From: Amphimedon queenslandica
Taxonomy: Eukaryota; Porifera; Demospongiae; Haplosclerida; Niphatidae
Direction: 5' to 3'
DNA: 64,000 nt
Assembly: GCF_000090795.2 (NCBI RefSeq)
Contig: NW_003546362.1
Coordinates: 105,637-169,636 of the forward strand
Part shown: one piece after another, positions 37,382-50,013 of the stretch
How the letters are laid out: each line of letters begins with the position of its first letter
Numbering within the stretch: position 1 is the first letter of the stretch
The notes under the pieces: generated by a model
Seen by the model: the letters and a program-made list of their open reading frames with translations, nothing else
What the model was told of the DNA's origin: nothing
The model's database searches: none
Program-made: the position numbers and the translations under genes

Positions 37382-38076
37382 TTAGTTAATAGTAAGCTCT
37401 GCCATTTGACACACCATTTCCTCTCCTTCCTCATTGTATGCAGCAGCTTTGCCATAATACCTACCCTATGAAATAGAATAGTAGTAATGATACACTGTAT
37501 CTGTTACTCACTGGCCAAAAGAAGCTAGGCACTCTGCATGTATCAGTATAATTAAACTGATATATTCCTGGTGGTATTGGACAATGTAAATTGAATAAAT
37601 CAACAAGGAAGTCGCATAAATTTAATTTCTCATCAATAAAAGTAATATTAGTATAACTCTTGAAAGTATGTGTCAATGTGATATGCAGTATACCCCACTG
37701 TATGGTTTTCTCTAAAAAAAGACTTACAGTGTTAGTGAACATGTAACTTACTATTGTGAAAAGTTCCTTGTATATGATAATCTTTACCACGTATCATTGG
37801 ATTAGGAGTTATTGATGCATTAGTGAGTTCAGCAAATTTCTTAGTAACAGCTTAGAAATAATAAAATAAATCAATAGTGCATTACTGGACTTACAACAAT
37901 CTTTAACTCCAGTAGGTACTTGTTGTTGATAGTGTAATAATTCAAACAGGTATATTATCCATTAGTATAGTAGTCAGTATCTTACCATTGTAGTAATTGT
38001 TAGTAGATCCAGTCAATGTAGATACTACTAGTACAGCTGATAGAAGTAACAGTATATAACCTACTAGTCTACCCAT
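37382..38076 (-). CDS. Secreted ML-domain lipid-binding protein, copy 5
   Basis: Exons 37986-38076, 37895-37918, 37752-37850, 37512-37711 and 37382-37465, about 165 aa, phases as in the family. Signal peptide MGRLVGYILLLLSAVLVVST. Exon 2 VPTGVKDC; exon 3 SVTKKFAELTNASITPNPMI and RGKDYHIQGTF; exon 4 KTIQWGILHITLTHTFKSYT, NLCDFLVDL, LHCPIPPGIY, with an extra Cys in DTCRVPSFFWP; exon 5 GRYYGKAAAYNEEGEEMVC. Intact. Its promoter side is the 500-bp spacer into which, further out, the KDZ transposon inserted. Confidence 0.78.
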
Positions 38077-38573
38077 CTTCTCTGTGTATTTAGTTTAACT
38101 TCTTTCTACATGTGATATTTATTGATTATTATCAGTTATTGTTATCATTACTACATTGTTTGTTACCATTGTTTTGTTATGCTATTCTAACAATAGAAGA
38201 GTAGACTTCCTTTGCATTTTAGTGGACAATTGCATGCAAGAAATGATTACGTTGTTTGGTCAGGCCATGAACTTGATTTCTGTTCAATGTTATCCTTTCA
38301 TGTTATGATATAAACTACAGGCCAATACAATTATTATATAGGCGGTAGCTTGTATGTAGGGTTGAGGTTAATTTTTCAAGATGGCAACCGAATTTACAAT
38401 TTTGAAATGCTTCCAACTCTTTAATCTTATATTGTACAGGCTTATAAATATATAAAGTATACTAGTGACGTAGATCAAAGGAGCCACGAGGTCTGCTACT
38501 TGTGATAGCAGACCTGCTCTGTCAACCACTAATAGCGATTTCATTGAATTAATAATCAATATTATACTGATTA
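38077..38573. other. Spacer upstream of ML copy 5
   Basis: Must contain the ML copy 5 promoter. Nothing else recognised. Confidence 0.45.
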
Positions 38574-38792
38574 CTGTAGTACATAGGCGTAGCCACGGGT
38601 GGGCCATACAGGGCCATGGCCCTGCCTAAAATTCACCCGATACGTACAGGAAATAACGTCATAATAATATTGTAAGACCTATTGAAATATTCGTGAAATA
38701 TAGTTGTACAACTGCTCGTGAGTGCTTCATGAGGTACATGTAGCAAGTAGGCAAACTAGTATCCATAGCTACCGATATACCATCCACTAAAA

Positions 38793-41700
38793 ATGGCTAC
38801 CCGCAGGTGGAAAAGAACAAAAGCTTTAAGGACATTTATGAGAAGTAAAAGACAAAGAAGTAACAGGTTCTCGTTGCTACATCAAGAGAATGATTCAATT
38901 CCTGCTGATGCGGTAGAATTACCACTACATGAAGACAGGTTAGAGCGGGTTGGAGTTAGCGGAGGGGTATTATAATGCATACTACCGAGTGACTCAACTT
39001 TTTAATGCAGAGAACTCTCAGATCATGAATCAGACATGGATCTATCTGATAATAATGATAATGATGACAGACTTTCTCGGAGCTATGCTGATCGATGCGC
39101 TCACCAACGTGAACTATGGGAAGAAGCTATACCACATCTTGTGTCGATAACTACTATAAGTAACTGTATTAAATCAGATGCGTCATGTACAGAATGTCAC
39201 GGTAGGGCACACCTGCGCTGTTTGGATTGTGGCATTGGTATCAACTACTGTGAGTCTTGTTGCAGAAGTGTTCACGCCTCACGTCATATCTATCATACTC
39301 CTGAATTTTGGACTGGTTATAGGTTTATTCCTGCACCACTTCCTAACATTATCATTGGAAATGACCATACTTGTTTGACTAGCTATACTGAGCAAATAAC
39401 AGTTATTTCATTAAATCGTAAGCTTGCATTATATAGTATTATATGTATGTTGCATCTTTCATGTAGAACGTCACTACATCACAATATCATACTGTATGTG
39501 TTGTACAAAAATGGAAAGATTAGTAGGGTTAAAGTTATGGCCAGCTACACCACATTCTCCACAAATTGCTTTTTCGTTTTCTTTGATGGAACTTATACAT
39601 TCATTAATTTTGGAATGTCAGGTATCGTTACTGGATATTGCCAAAATGGTAGATATGCTTTTCTCTGTTCAACGAAATGAGGTATATAGACTAAGTTAAT
39701 TATTTAAAATTTGTGATTGAAATTTTAGGATAAGAAGTCTATATATCAGCTTTTAACGTCATCTTTTCCTTACTATAGGTAAGTATTAGATTTATATTAT
39801 GTACTTCTATTTTATACAGAGCATATAAACATAAAATTTCCCAAGAGATATTCATGGAAGACTTAAACTGTCCTGCTTGCTCCTTTATGGTATGACTATG
39901 TATTCTGCAGTTTTAATTATAGTTTTTAGGATGGAGGTGGTCCTATTTTCATATCACTCGATGCAAATTTTAGACTATGTAGGAAAAAAAAGGCTGCTCA
40001 AACAATGAGGCAAAATACACCACTTTTGGAAGGTAGATTTTTAGATCAGAAGTCAGTCGATGAATATATTGAAAGTTTTTCTCCACCTGAAACAAACAAT
40101 GTAAATGATTATATATGTGTATATATACATGTACATGTATAATTGTATTTTACATAATTACTTAGGCTTCTTGTAGTCAATTTCGAGCTGGTAATGCGTT
40201 GCATTCAAGCAAAAGATATAAAGCTTTGGAAGAAACAGGAGTTTTTGGAGCAATCTGTCGTCATGACATACCAATCAAAATGCTTAACTTAAAACATGGA
40301 GAAAGGTGGGTCAATAATTATATTGCTATGATTAATATTTGTATAGACTAGGCTATGCTGATTTTATTTTAAAAGACCTTGAGCATATCAGTTCATCTCC
40401 TGTAAACTTGCTTTATGATGTTGGCTGTAAACTTGTGCTACACTGGAAGGTAATATATAATCATACATGTATGTATATATGTAAATCATGTTTAATTTAG
40501 GCAAATAACCATACTTCCTTACTTTCAAACTACAATGTCAGTGTACCGATATTTCATTCTTATGCTCATATTGCATCGTGTCAAGCTAAGTATTCTCCAA
40601 GAAATAAAGAAGGATTTGGACTATGTGATGGGGAAAACCTTGAAAGATTATGGTCCTATTTAGGAAAGTTTTGTAAGATGACTAAAGAGATGAGCATAGC
40701 AAACAGGGTAGATGTATTAACCGATGCTTTAAATCACTACTCCAGACAAAAGATTACACGATTATGTGAGTAAAAGTTATTCACCTCCTTTTTGTATCAT
40801 GCATACATTTTAGGCATTTCTTTTGCTGAACGTATGGACAAAGCATCAAAAATATTAGAATCTGAAACTGATTTTTATTCTCTGTTGCGAAGTTATAACA
40901 TCAATACTAACCCATCAGAGATAATCAAATGTTTAGTAGATGAGGAAAATAGGAGATTATTGTATCAGGATGCTAATGATGGCAATTTAGGTATGAATTG
41001 AAGTTGTTGTAAATGATAGATTATCTTCTTTTGTACAGCAGTCAATGATAACTGGAAACATGATTATATTGACAAATTGGAAAGGTTAACTTCGTTGAGG
41101 TACATTTTAAAGTTATAGTAATTTTTAACTTGGTGTTTGGTTTAGGCAGTGTTGGATAAATGCTATTTCTGGCCTACAAATAAGTCAAGAAACAATGCAA
41201 GTCACGGCACAACACTTAATAAGGTAATTGGTGATGCTTGTGACATAAGTAAGTCACATCGCTTACATACATATTTAGACTAGAATGTGCCCTTTCTGCC
41301 ATTGAAGGAGAACATCAGATTGTTAGTAGATGGACACCAGATTGCCATGAGTATATGGAAGTTATTGCTGCCAAAAAGATAAGTGCTAGAGAAAAGGTGA
41401 AAGCAGAAATCAATAAAGTAGTCAAAGAAAGGGCATTCTACTTAAACACTATAGCCCATCATGCAGGTACAGTGTATGTTTATAAACTTTATATATATAC
41501 AATAACTGTGTACTGTTAATGTATTATTACTGTTATCATTTAGGAGGCCAAAAACAAGCCAATAGAGTTATGAAACTGATATCAAATTGTAGTTCGAAAG
41601 TAAAAAAGCTTTTTGATGAATATCAATCACTACTGCCTAGCAATCATCATGAGACGCCACCTAATATTACTGATGTTTTTAACTTGCAATCACCTTTCTG

Positions 41701-42304
41701 GAATCAAGTTGATCATACTGACTACACTTGTCGCCAACCAAATGACATTCCCATAGAAACACAACGACAGTTAATTGAGAAGTACAATTTGATTGCCCGT
41801 GCTAAAGAAGAAATGCAATTCATTGTATCAGATGCTGCTAATTTTGTGTCAAACTTAGAAAAGAAGTTAATTACGATCAACAACGATATTTCTACGATGC
41901 TATCGTTTGAAATTGATCTGCCTGCTTCTAACTACATACCTGAGAATGTTATACAGTATTCAGTGGTACATCATAACTATAACAAGTTAACTTCTTTTAA
42001 GAAAGGCAAACTTTCTGTCTTACTGTGTAAATCAGAGAAAGTGTTTTATCAATTACAGCAAGCAACAGACGTACTTAAAGAGCTGTGTTCAGCATATTTT
42101 GCTACAGGACTTGTTCGTACTGAACATTTAAAAAATGCTAAAAAGAATGCCAAAGCAGCTGTGTTATCATCTTTGCACACTTGGAGTACACCTAGCTCAG
42201 CAGTTACTGTCCACGAGCATTATAATGATGACATTTCCTCAGCAATTTCAAGTCACATGATAACAGATACATCAAGTGACCCACTGTCTAATATTGATGA
42301 CTGA
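38793..42304 (+). CDS. KDZ transposase with CxC zinc-binding cluster
   Basis: Fourteen exons join without a break: 38793-38938, 39011-39417, 39467-39681, 39729-39778, 39820-39889, 39930-40100, 40166-40305, 40347-40449, 40501-40765, 40814-40990, 41039-41084, 41146-41223, 41279-41466, 41544-42304 (about 960 aa). After an acidic N-terminus comes the Cys cluster CTECHGRAHLRCLDCG..YCESCCRSVH typical of KDZ proteins, then LWPATPHSPQIAFSFSLME and CPAC. The expected catalytic acidic residues are visible: D in SLDANFRLCRK (exon 6), D in LLYDVGCKL (exon 8) and E in GENLERLWSYL (exon 9), with CRHD and HSYAHIASCQAKYSPR between. All introns are short with GT-AG ends. The C-terminal part is helical. It would cut and join the element ends. 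The gene looks intact, consistent with recent movement. Confidence 0.88.
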
Positions 42305-42729
42305 TAACATTATTAATGTGTATGTATACACATTTATTTTATTTCCAAACCTAATAATGACATATTGAACCTGAAACGTACTGGAAATATTTTCATAATA
42401 GTATTGTAGAACATACTGGAAAAGTTTCTGAAATGTAGTTTTACAACCCTTCGTGACCACCTCATGAAGTAGCATAATACTTTATGGTAGTATAGAGTAC
42501 CCATAGCAACTATAGTTTTGAGCAACACTGCCACACCTTGAAGGCAAGATACGACCTGGGTCTCTACTCAACTACAGTAGCATCTACACAGCCACTATTG
42601 AGCTTACTGTTTAAGTAAGTTGAGGCTTAAAGTAGTTTTACTTTTGCAAAAATATTATTGCATGCAGTTGCATGAACTTGAGTAGAACAGTACATCAACA
42701 CATTATTTACATATACAGTAATCATAAGT

Positions 42730-44899
42730 GCTATTCTCATACAAACTCTTTACTGTCTTCATAGCTTTGCTATTCTACATGTCTTTTTCTCTACATCTTC
42801 TCATCTTTGCTCCTGTATGATACTATCCTACATTCCTTCCTCTCTGCCTTCCTTTCTACATCTACATGTGTAATACGTTTACATTTAGCAAAAATGTATG
42901 CCACACACATGCAGGCCTACATGTATGTCACTGATTCAATATAGCTTATGAAATAAAGTAGTTGTTGCCAATGCCCTTATATGCACTGAATAGCATTACA
43001 GCTATACTCTTGATTACAGTAATCATTGCTCTTTAATCTGATTTACCATTACACTTCACTGCTGTGCACTTCCCTCTCTTTGCCACTTCTCCTTCTCTAC
43101 CTCTTTAGCTAGTGTCTCTGTCTCTCTTAAGCTTAGGATTTATGCTTCAGTACTGACATCATCAAATAGTTCATTTAAGTAAGGTCAATTATGTAATTAT
43201 TCAATTTTATGTTTCTCTGTTTGATTATAGTCCAATCTAAGTTTCAAACTATGAAGTATGAAGAGCACAGGACTGTACATGCATGACCATACATTGTTGT
43301 ATTGTTGTATGTTATTTTTTTAATTTAAATTGCCAAAAAATATTTTTTACTATAATAATTTGCTACTACAATGCAGCGAAGGCATGCAATATGAAGCAGT
43401 TTATGAAGCAAAGTCCTTTCACTTGATCCACTTCAAAGATGAAGAGATTTAGCAATACGGAAGTTGCATAAAGAAAAATAGTTTTTTCATGTATGATAGC
43501 AATGCAATTCTGACTGCTGTCTGATATCAGCAGGTAGGTATGCACAATTACTTGCTATGAAAAATATAAGTACTAAATTTGAATGAACAACTACAGAGAT
43601 AATCAGCTAAACATACTTTCTGCATACTTAATGAGGGGGTGGGGCTGAAGGTTTTTAGCTGAAAACTCCAAGGTTTTACATTACAAGTCCCAGAAACACC
43701 AATGATACACTTGATACAATAGCTAGCTAGTGCTACAGCAAGGTTGAAGGTTGAATGCAATTGTCAAGAAAAATTTGTCTGAAGTAGCTGATTTGCTTTT
43801 CTAGCCCTGTAAATCAATAAATGGTTACATTCTGCCTGAAAGTAANNNNNNNNNNNNNNNNNNNNNNNNNNNNNNNNNNNNNNNNNNNNNNNNNNNNNNN
43901 NNNNNNNNNNNNNNNNNNNNNNNNNNNNNNNNNNNNNNNNNNNNNNNNNNNNNNNNNNNNNNNNNNNNNNNNNNNNNNNNNNNNNNNNNNNNNNNNNNNN
44001 NNNNNNNNNNNNNNNNNNNNNNNNNNNNNNNNNNNNNNNNNNNNNNNNNNNNNNNNNNNNNNNNNNNNNNNNNNNNNNNNNNNNNNNNNNNNNNNNNNNN
44101 NNNNNNNNNNNNNNNNNNNNNNNNNNNNNNNNNNNNNNNNNNNNNNNNNNNNNNNNNNNNNNNNNNNNNNNNNNNNNNNNNNNNNNNNNNNNNNNNNNNN
44201 NNNNNNNNNNNNNNNNNNNNNNNNNNNNNNNNNNNNNNNNNNNNNNNNNNNNNNNNNNNNNNNNNNNNNNNNNNNNNNNNNNNNNNNNNNNNNNNNNNNN
44301 NNNNNNNNNNNNNNNNNNNNNNNNNNNNNNNNNNNNNNNNNNNNNNNNNNNNNNNNNNNNNNNNNNNNNNNNNNNNNNNNNNNNNNNNNNNNNNNNNNNN
44401 NNNNNNNNNNNNNNNNNNNNNNNNNNNNNNNNNNNNNNNNNNNNNNNNNNNNNNNNNNNNNNNNNNNNNNNNNNNNNNNNNNNNNNNNNNNNNNNNNNNN
44501 NNNNNNNNNNNNNNNNNNNNNNNNNNNNNNNNNNNNNNNNNNNNNNNNNNNNNNNNNNNNNNNNNNNNNNNNNNNNNNNNNNNNNNNNNNNNNNNNNNNN
44601 NNNNNNNNNNNNNNNNNNNNNNNNNNNNNNNNNNNNNNNNNNNNNNNNNNNNNNNNNNNNNNNNNNNNNNNNNNNNNNNNNNNNGCTATACTTTAATGAA
44701 TTAGTGACATACACGTAGGCCTGTGTGTGGCATACATTTTTGATATGCATGTGCTAAAGTAAACATATTACACATGTAGATGTAGAATGGAAGGTAGAGA
44801 GGAAAGAATGTAGGATAGGGTCATACAGGAGCAAAGATGAGAAAGACATAGAGATAGTAAAGCTATAAAGAGAGTAAAGAGTTTGTATGAGAATAGACT
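42730..44899. repeat. Large foldback inside the transposon, interrupted by the assembly gap
   Basis: The left arm 42730-42945 is the reverse complement of 44685-44899 (shared ATGTATGCCACACACA, TCCTGTATGA and CATACAAACTCT). The loop contains about 900 bp of unrecognised sequence plus the run of N. Probably a nested non-autonomous element, or an inverted duplication. Confidence 0.7.
43846..44684. other. Assembly gap (839 N)
   Basis: Unsequenced stretch. It begins directly before the right arm of the foldback, so secondary structure or collapsed repeat is a likely cause. Open frames that cross it are artefacts. Confidence 0.99.
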
Positions 44900-45034
44900 A
44901 TATTCAGGGAGATTGCTGAAGATAATGTATAGGGCATCTTAAGAGGGGAAAGAGAGATCAAATAAGACTATGCATGTAGACAAAGACATTGCGCACTAAG
45001 GGAAAGAAATGAAATGTTGCCAAAGTGGTATGCA

Positions 45035-45541
45035 CAGGGTTTCCCACAGGTTTTTTGGTATAGTGCTTAGCATTTTATTAGTGAGTTTTTAAAACTGCTC
45101 TATCTACAGTTTGACAAAACATCCTGTACAAAAATTGCTAGAGGTGAATTTTCCTTTTAAATATTTTTGTCTGATACATATACATATTTTATGTTGTGTA
45201 GAAAGTTTGAGCTGATTCCAATTAAAATTGGACTTTTAATGAATACATAAAGTTGCTCAAAATTTGGACAAATACACAGTCTTTGACCTAGTTTCATCAA
45301 AAATGGCTAAGAGAGAATTCATCAGTTTTATAATTTCTTCTAATGCATATAGATGTTTTTTAGTTTGCATAAAAAGTTTAAGCTAATTCTGATTAGAATT
45401 AGCCGGGTTTTTTTAACAAATTTTTACAGTTGCTCCAAATCCCATATACATGTACAAATGTCTGTACACGTACATACATGTGCTTTTCAACTCATGAAGA
45501 ATGCTGTTTAGCTCACTTAGCATGCTTAGTGGGAAACCCTG
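45035..45541. repeat. Repeat copy with CAGGGTTTCCCAC inverted ends
   Basis: Left end CAGGGTTTCCCACAGG (45035) and right end GTGGGAAACCCTG (to 45541) are inverse. The interior has two units with TTTGAGCTGATTCCAATT-like strings of the same family as 5590-6221 and 36168-36788. It is nested within the KDZ element. Confidence 0.75.
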
Positions 45542-45861
45542 CATGGGTAGGTACTATATGAAGGGTTAGAGAAATAAAGAAAGAGAGCTCAGTGTTAAAA
45601 TGTTAATGAGAGATAAATGCTCCAAAGGGCATCGGATAATAGACAATAATAGTAATAGTAATAAGGCATAATAACAGTAACAGTAATACACAAATGTGAC
45701 AAGCACTTACAGTGATCCATAATACTAAAGGTTCTTGAATAATATATATCGCTTAAAGGTGACACAGTAACAATAATAGTATTAATAGATTTACCTAATT
45801 TTACATTTCCATATAATGGTCATGTATAGTTTGAATGAAACAGTTAACATCTTTCAAATTA

Positions 45862-48546
45862 TCATTCAGCAATTATTTTCATAAATTTAATATCACTTAA
45901 ACTGTTACAAACTGTTCTTAAATCTGAGAAACTATATTGCGATGGTTGCTTAAATGAAATGCCTTCTGGAAGACCAGTGACATGACATCCAAGTTCATTT
46001 AACTTGCCATAAGGAATACGTCCTTTACCAGTAGCCTCCACTAAAAGCATTCAAATAACATAATATGCCAATATGTAACAATTTACTGTATTTATTCCTG
46101 AATGACAGGCGTACTTTCTTGAGGATGTCATCAAAAGACTTTTTCTTTTTTAAGTTTAAACGATATTCCATTCCTAATGTATAATATTGAAATGACAAAG
46201 TGTGTGTATGTGCATTGCTTACCACACATATACTTGAAAAACTTGTCCTCAATTTGTTCCAGTTCTAAAAAATTGTCAATTTTATCAGAAGATGTCATTA
46301 ACTGTGACTCAGATGATTCTAAATTAAGGACAGATGCATAGCCTTCTACTCCAAGTTTAGAGAGATTTAAAAGCTGAAGTACAAAAGATAGACACAGTAA
46401 AACAAAAAATCCATGTACATTACTACGCAAAGATGAGACTAAGTCATTGATGGCCTTCCTTTTAGTACAAGACTGTGTTATTTCTCGTCCTTTATCTGAC
46501 CAATCCTTTTTCTCTGACTCAGGCAGTTGTTGCCACATTTGTGAAAGTTGAGGCATAGAAGCTAAAATATTACAAATATAAACACTGTTTACAACACTAT
46601 TATACCGGCCACTTACGGGTAGACGATGATAGTGACTTTTCATGACAAAAAGTCTGAAACCCTGATCGTTTTCTAAAGCCACGAGTTACTACAATACTTG
46701 GTACCTACATGTATAGAAAAAACAATGGCTACATACTGTATTGTCTATTAGCACATATGATCAATAAAACAAAACTCTTATAACTTAGTATTGTAGACTC
46801 TTGGTATTGTGTATATGTACACGTACATGTATGTTATACTAACATTAGAAATATCAGGAGATGATTTCTTTTTACAACGTCGTTGCTCAGCATTTATCCA
46901 GTTCTATGAAAACATAAATAATTGTAATGGTAAAAACTAACATGTACTTTAAATGACAACAGTGTATTAAACTTCAGTAAATATAGTGAGTATACTACAT
47001 GTATACCAAGTACATAACTATTTACTAATCCGTGAACAAAAATATTTTGTACAATTACATGTAAATAGGAGTCTAGTAAGTATATATTAATAATGTATGC
47101 CATCAATGTATATTAGAAATTACAAGTAATGTACATAGTATCAAGAGTACATATATAGTTACGTACACTACGGTATTTACATTAGTAGCATAAATGGGAT
47201 TAACGTCAACATGTAACAGACTATTACTATGTATACTTATCATCTAAAAGCCTTCATATTAACATCAACTAGTAACTATTAAATGTATACAAGCTGACAT
47301 GTCAAATTGCTAATACCAATACATAATGGTACATGTTAGGTACAAGTAACAATGACAGTACACTACAGTACAGGTACATGTACATTGTATTGATTGAATG
47401 AAGTACATGTACCTGTACATTAATAACTAATGCCTATACATGTACATGTATTTATCATAGATGTGAGTACATGTACAATCAACTTATTGATACTATATAC
47501 TTGTACAATGTGCACTACATACTGTAATCCATACCTGCAACATTTATACTATACAGTGAAACCTATCTATAGCAGTCACCTCTGGGACCGAAACTAATGG
47601 TTGTGTTACATGTACACTGTACATGTAGAGGTGACTTTTCTAAATTGCACAGGGAACAGTAGTCAGTAGACTGGGACTTTATAGGTTGCTGTTATAGATA
47701 GGGTGACCTTTTTATACAGTGACCTTGTATTAGCATTTACATGTATCTAGTATTGATACCCTGCTATATTAATTTATAGTGATTAACTCAGTAGTCAAGG
47801 CATTGGTTAATAATCACCCATGTGTTTGAAAACTTAAAGTAAAATGTAGTACTGTCACCTGACAAAAAAGAGACGTTTGACAGGTACAAGTAAGTATACT
47901 CGCCTAGTGTAAACATAGTATTGGTCACTGAGATTAACAAAAAATGACTATCCTTGCAATACCAGCATTGGCACAATGGCAGATATTAACTTTCATTGGT
48001 ATTATAGTGTTTTTCTATACTCACTAAAACAGCTACTGCATGTGTAATCATGTAGTAACAACAATCATTGTGTAACGTTACCTGCTAGCTAAATTAAGCT
48101 AACTATGACTCGATTCATTCAACTTAGTACTTTTCTTTACTATATTTAAACAAGATAATTATTATTTTGTTTTAAAGCATAAACACATTTAAGGAATGAA
48201 CTTGAGATAATGTTGCTTCGTTCTCACATTTAATCTCACATTTCATAATATGCATTTTAATATTCATACCACTCATGTATACCATTATTTAAACAGTGAT
48301 CATATACTGTACATGTACCACTTTAGAGCCATAGTACTGTAAGTACAGTTTGTATGTATACATAATAATTACGCATGACTATTCTAAGCCTTTGTGTAAT
48401 ACCTTTACTTTCTTTACAGGACACTGGAGTTCCTGAGATATAGCTTCAATTTCATTCATTCGTCCTTTGCCACAAGAGTTGACTCCTTTTTCATAAAAGT
48501 AGGCCTTCAGCACAGTCTGCTGCTGTTCCGTATAAAAACGCGCCAT
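45862..48546 (-). CDS. Homeodomain plus HMG-box protein carried by the KDZ transposon
   Basis: Minus-strand exons 48403-48546, 46844-46903, 46617-46704, 46223-46561 and 45862-46040 (phases 0,0,1,1), about 269 aa. Exons 1-2 encode a homeodomain: YTEQQQTVLKAYFYEKG ... QELQCPVKKVKNWINAEQRR then CKKK, with the recognition-helix core VKNWINAEQRR. Exons 3-4 encode an HMG box split by an intron: RSGFQTFCHEKS, then LSQMWQQLPESEKKDWSDKG. The C-terminus (RIPYGKLNELGCHVTGLPEG ISF) is conserved-looking. An extra exon SFDDILKKVRLSFRNKYS (about 46090-46140) may be used, but its phase does not fit the exon 4 donor I chose. Intron 1 is 1.5 kb and holds a small MITE. Two DNA-binding domains suggest a role in binding the element ends, or a captured host regulator. 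Convergent with the transposase. Confidence 0.72.
47554..47710. repeat. Small inverted-repeat element in intron 1 of the homeodomain-HMG gene
   Basis: Left end CAGTGAAACCTATCTATAGC and right end GCTGTTATAGATAGGGTGAC are roughly inverse, with GTGAC/GTCAC blocks inside. Elements with CAGTGRAACCT ends are widespread in marine invertebrates. Confidence 0.65.
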
Positions 48547-49208
48547 TTTGTAGCATTTACTAGCTAGCCTAGTATATATAGTGGGGAAGTTTTGTGGGTA
48601 ACTATGGTTACATTTCTCCTATTAACTGTATTGCTACCTCATGAAGCACTCACGAGCAGTTGTACAACTATATTTCACGAATATTTCAATAGGTCTCACA
48701 ATATTATTATGACGTTATTATGCGTGCGCATTGGGTGTAAAATTTCAAGAATGGGTGTGACTATCATTATTAATTAAAGTTTGATAATTGCACCAACACG
48801 TCGAATTAGAGCATTCTTTACTGCATCACCAGCAGGAGCAAACCAGACTTGTACACAGGCAGAGACCATACTCACCATACACTAATGAAATAGTTAGATG
48901 ATTTTTAGAAGATTTTTTTACGCATTTTTGTCATAATAACTAATTAAAATGTAAGACCACGCCCACTATGAATAATTAATTAGGTGGCCAAAATTTTTCG
49001 GCGCGCTTCGCGCGCCAATTGGCCCACCCTTCTCTACAGTCCTGGCTACGCCTATGCTGTAGTAATATCATTGACAGTAAGTTTGCAGTATTATTCATGT
49101 AGATATGTGTATCCTATATCCTGCTAATACTTTCAATATGATCAAATTAAGCCATCTATGCCTTTTTTCATATTATATTTTCACCGTGCTGTAAAATTTA
49201 TTATTTTT

Positions 49209-49940
49209 GGACTCGCCACGCTTGCGTAGGCGGGTACTAAGCAGTTGGGTTGTCATTCTGTCTGTCTGTCATTCTGTCACGAAAATTCCTGTTAATTCCT
49301 AGTCAATATCTTTTTTACTGAGCTCTCCTGAGTTATAATTTTTTTAAGCTTTGAGAAAAAGATAATTTATTTAGCTCCGTTGTATTTTCATAGCAATCCG
49401 TGGTAGCAAAAGCTGAATATTTTCAAGAATAGACCACTTTTCCTAGCCAAATCTTCGTGTTTCACTCTATTTGGTCAAGATTAGCATTGATAGGTAGAGA
49501 AAAGTACCTAGATTAAAAAATATGTGGGGATTTTCTAATCTCTTTTTTGTTTGCGAGTTACAGTTGCTCAAAGTTTGTGATTTAGCCTCTTCGAAAAATT
49601 TTCAGGCAGCACTGGGGAAAGCAAGAGCAACCAAACTATCTCAGTCTCTTTTAAATATCTAGGCAAATTTTGTGTGCTTACTCTTTCTTTGAATAGAGCT
49701 TCAGATGCTAAAATAAATTTCAGCTTTTCTTCTTTCTCCTACCCACGTGCCATGTTTATCTGCACTGCACTGCTAGGTGCTGACCACACCTATATTTTAT
49801 TTTATGGATCAGTGCAGTAATTGCATTGTTGCACTTTGTCAAAATCTATTATCCTTTTTTTAAATATCAAGTTGCTTATATATATAATATCATGATGGGG
49901 GCAATACAAGTAACACATTATCCCTCAGGTGAATCTCAGC
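49209..49940. repeat. Possible interspersed repeat between transposon and ML copy 6
   Basis: GGACTCGCCACGCTTGCG at 49209 and GGGCGAGTCCACGCACC near 49939 are partly inverse and GC-rich against an AT-rich background; TCTGTCTGTCTGTC follows the left end. The inside has no gene. Could be a non-autonomous element of about 730 bp; the rest of 49065-50013 is plain spacer. Confidence 0.45.
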
Positions 49941-50013
49941 GGGCGAGTCCACGCACCATGGTGCTTCATTATTCATTTAAGAAAATTAATTATTGATATT
50001 AAATGAGTTTTCA

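Larger units (their letters stand above)
38574..49064. mobile_element. KDZ-superfamily DNA transposon, 10.5 kb, apparently complete
   Basis: The element spans 38582-49056 and is bordered by the 8-bp direct repeat CTGTAGTA (38574-38581 and 49057-49064). Its ends are inverted: CATAGGCGTAGCCACGGG on the left and the complement of CATAGGCGTAGCCAGGAC on the right. A second, longer inverted block (38657-38741 against about 48630-48715, containing GAAATATAGTTGTACAACTG) lies inside; the right end has about 270 extra bases between the two blocks. Inside are two convergent multi-exon genes: a KDZ transposase on plus and a homeodomain-HMG box gene on minus, separated by a foldback with the assembly gap. 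It sits between ML copies 5 and 6. KDZ (Kyakuja-Dileera-Zisupton) is a plain cut-and-paste DNA transposon class. Confidence 0.88.

Noticed and set aside
43764-44750. Long open frames across the N run
   Set aside because: They consist almost entirely of unknown bases and are artefacts of the gap.
46090-46140. Additional exon SFDDILKKVRLSFRNKYS in the homeodomain-HMG gene
   Set aside because: Open and helical with a plausible donor, but its acceptor phase does not fit the exon 4 donor; kept as an alternative only.
47300-47500. Dense ACATGTACATGT strings as a regulatory array
   Set aside because: The same strings occur throughout the window's noncoding DNA, so they look like a genome-wide low-complexity habit rather than a specific site.
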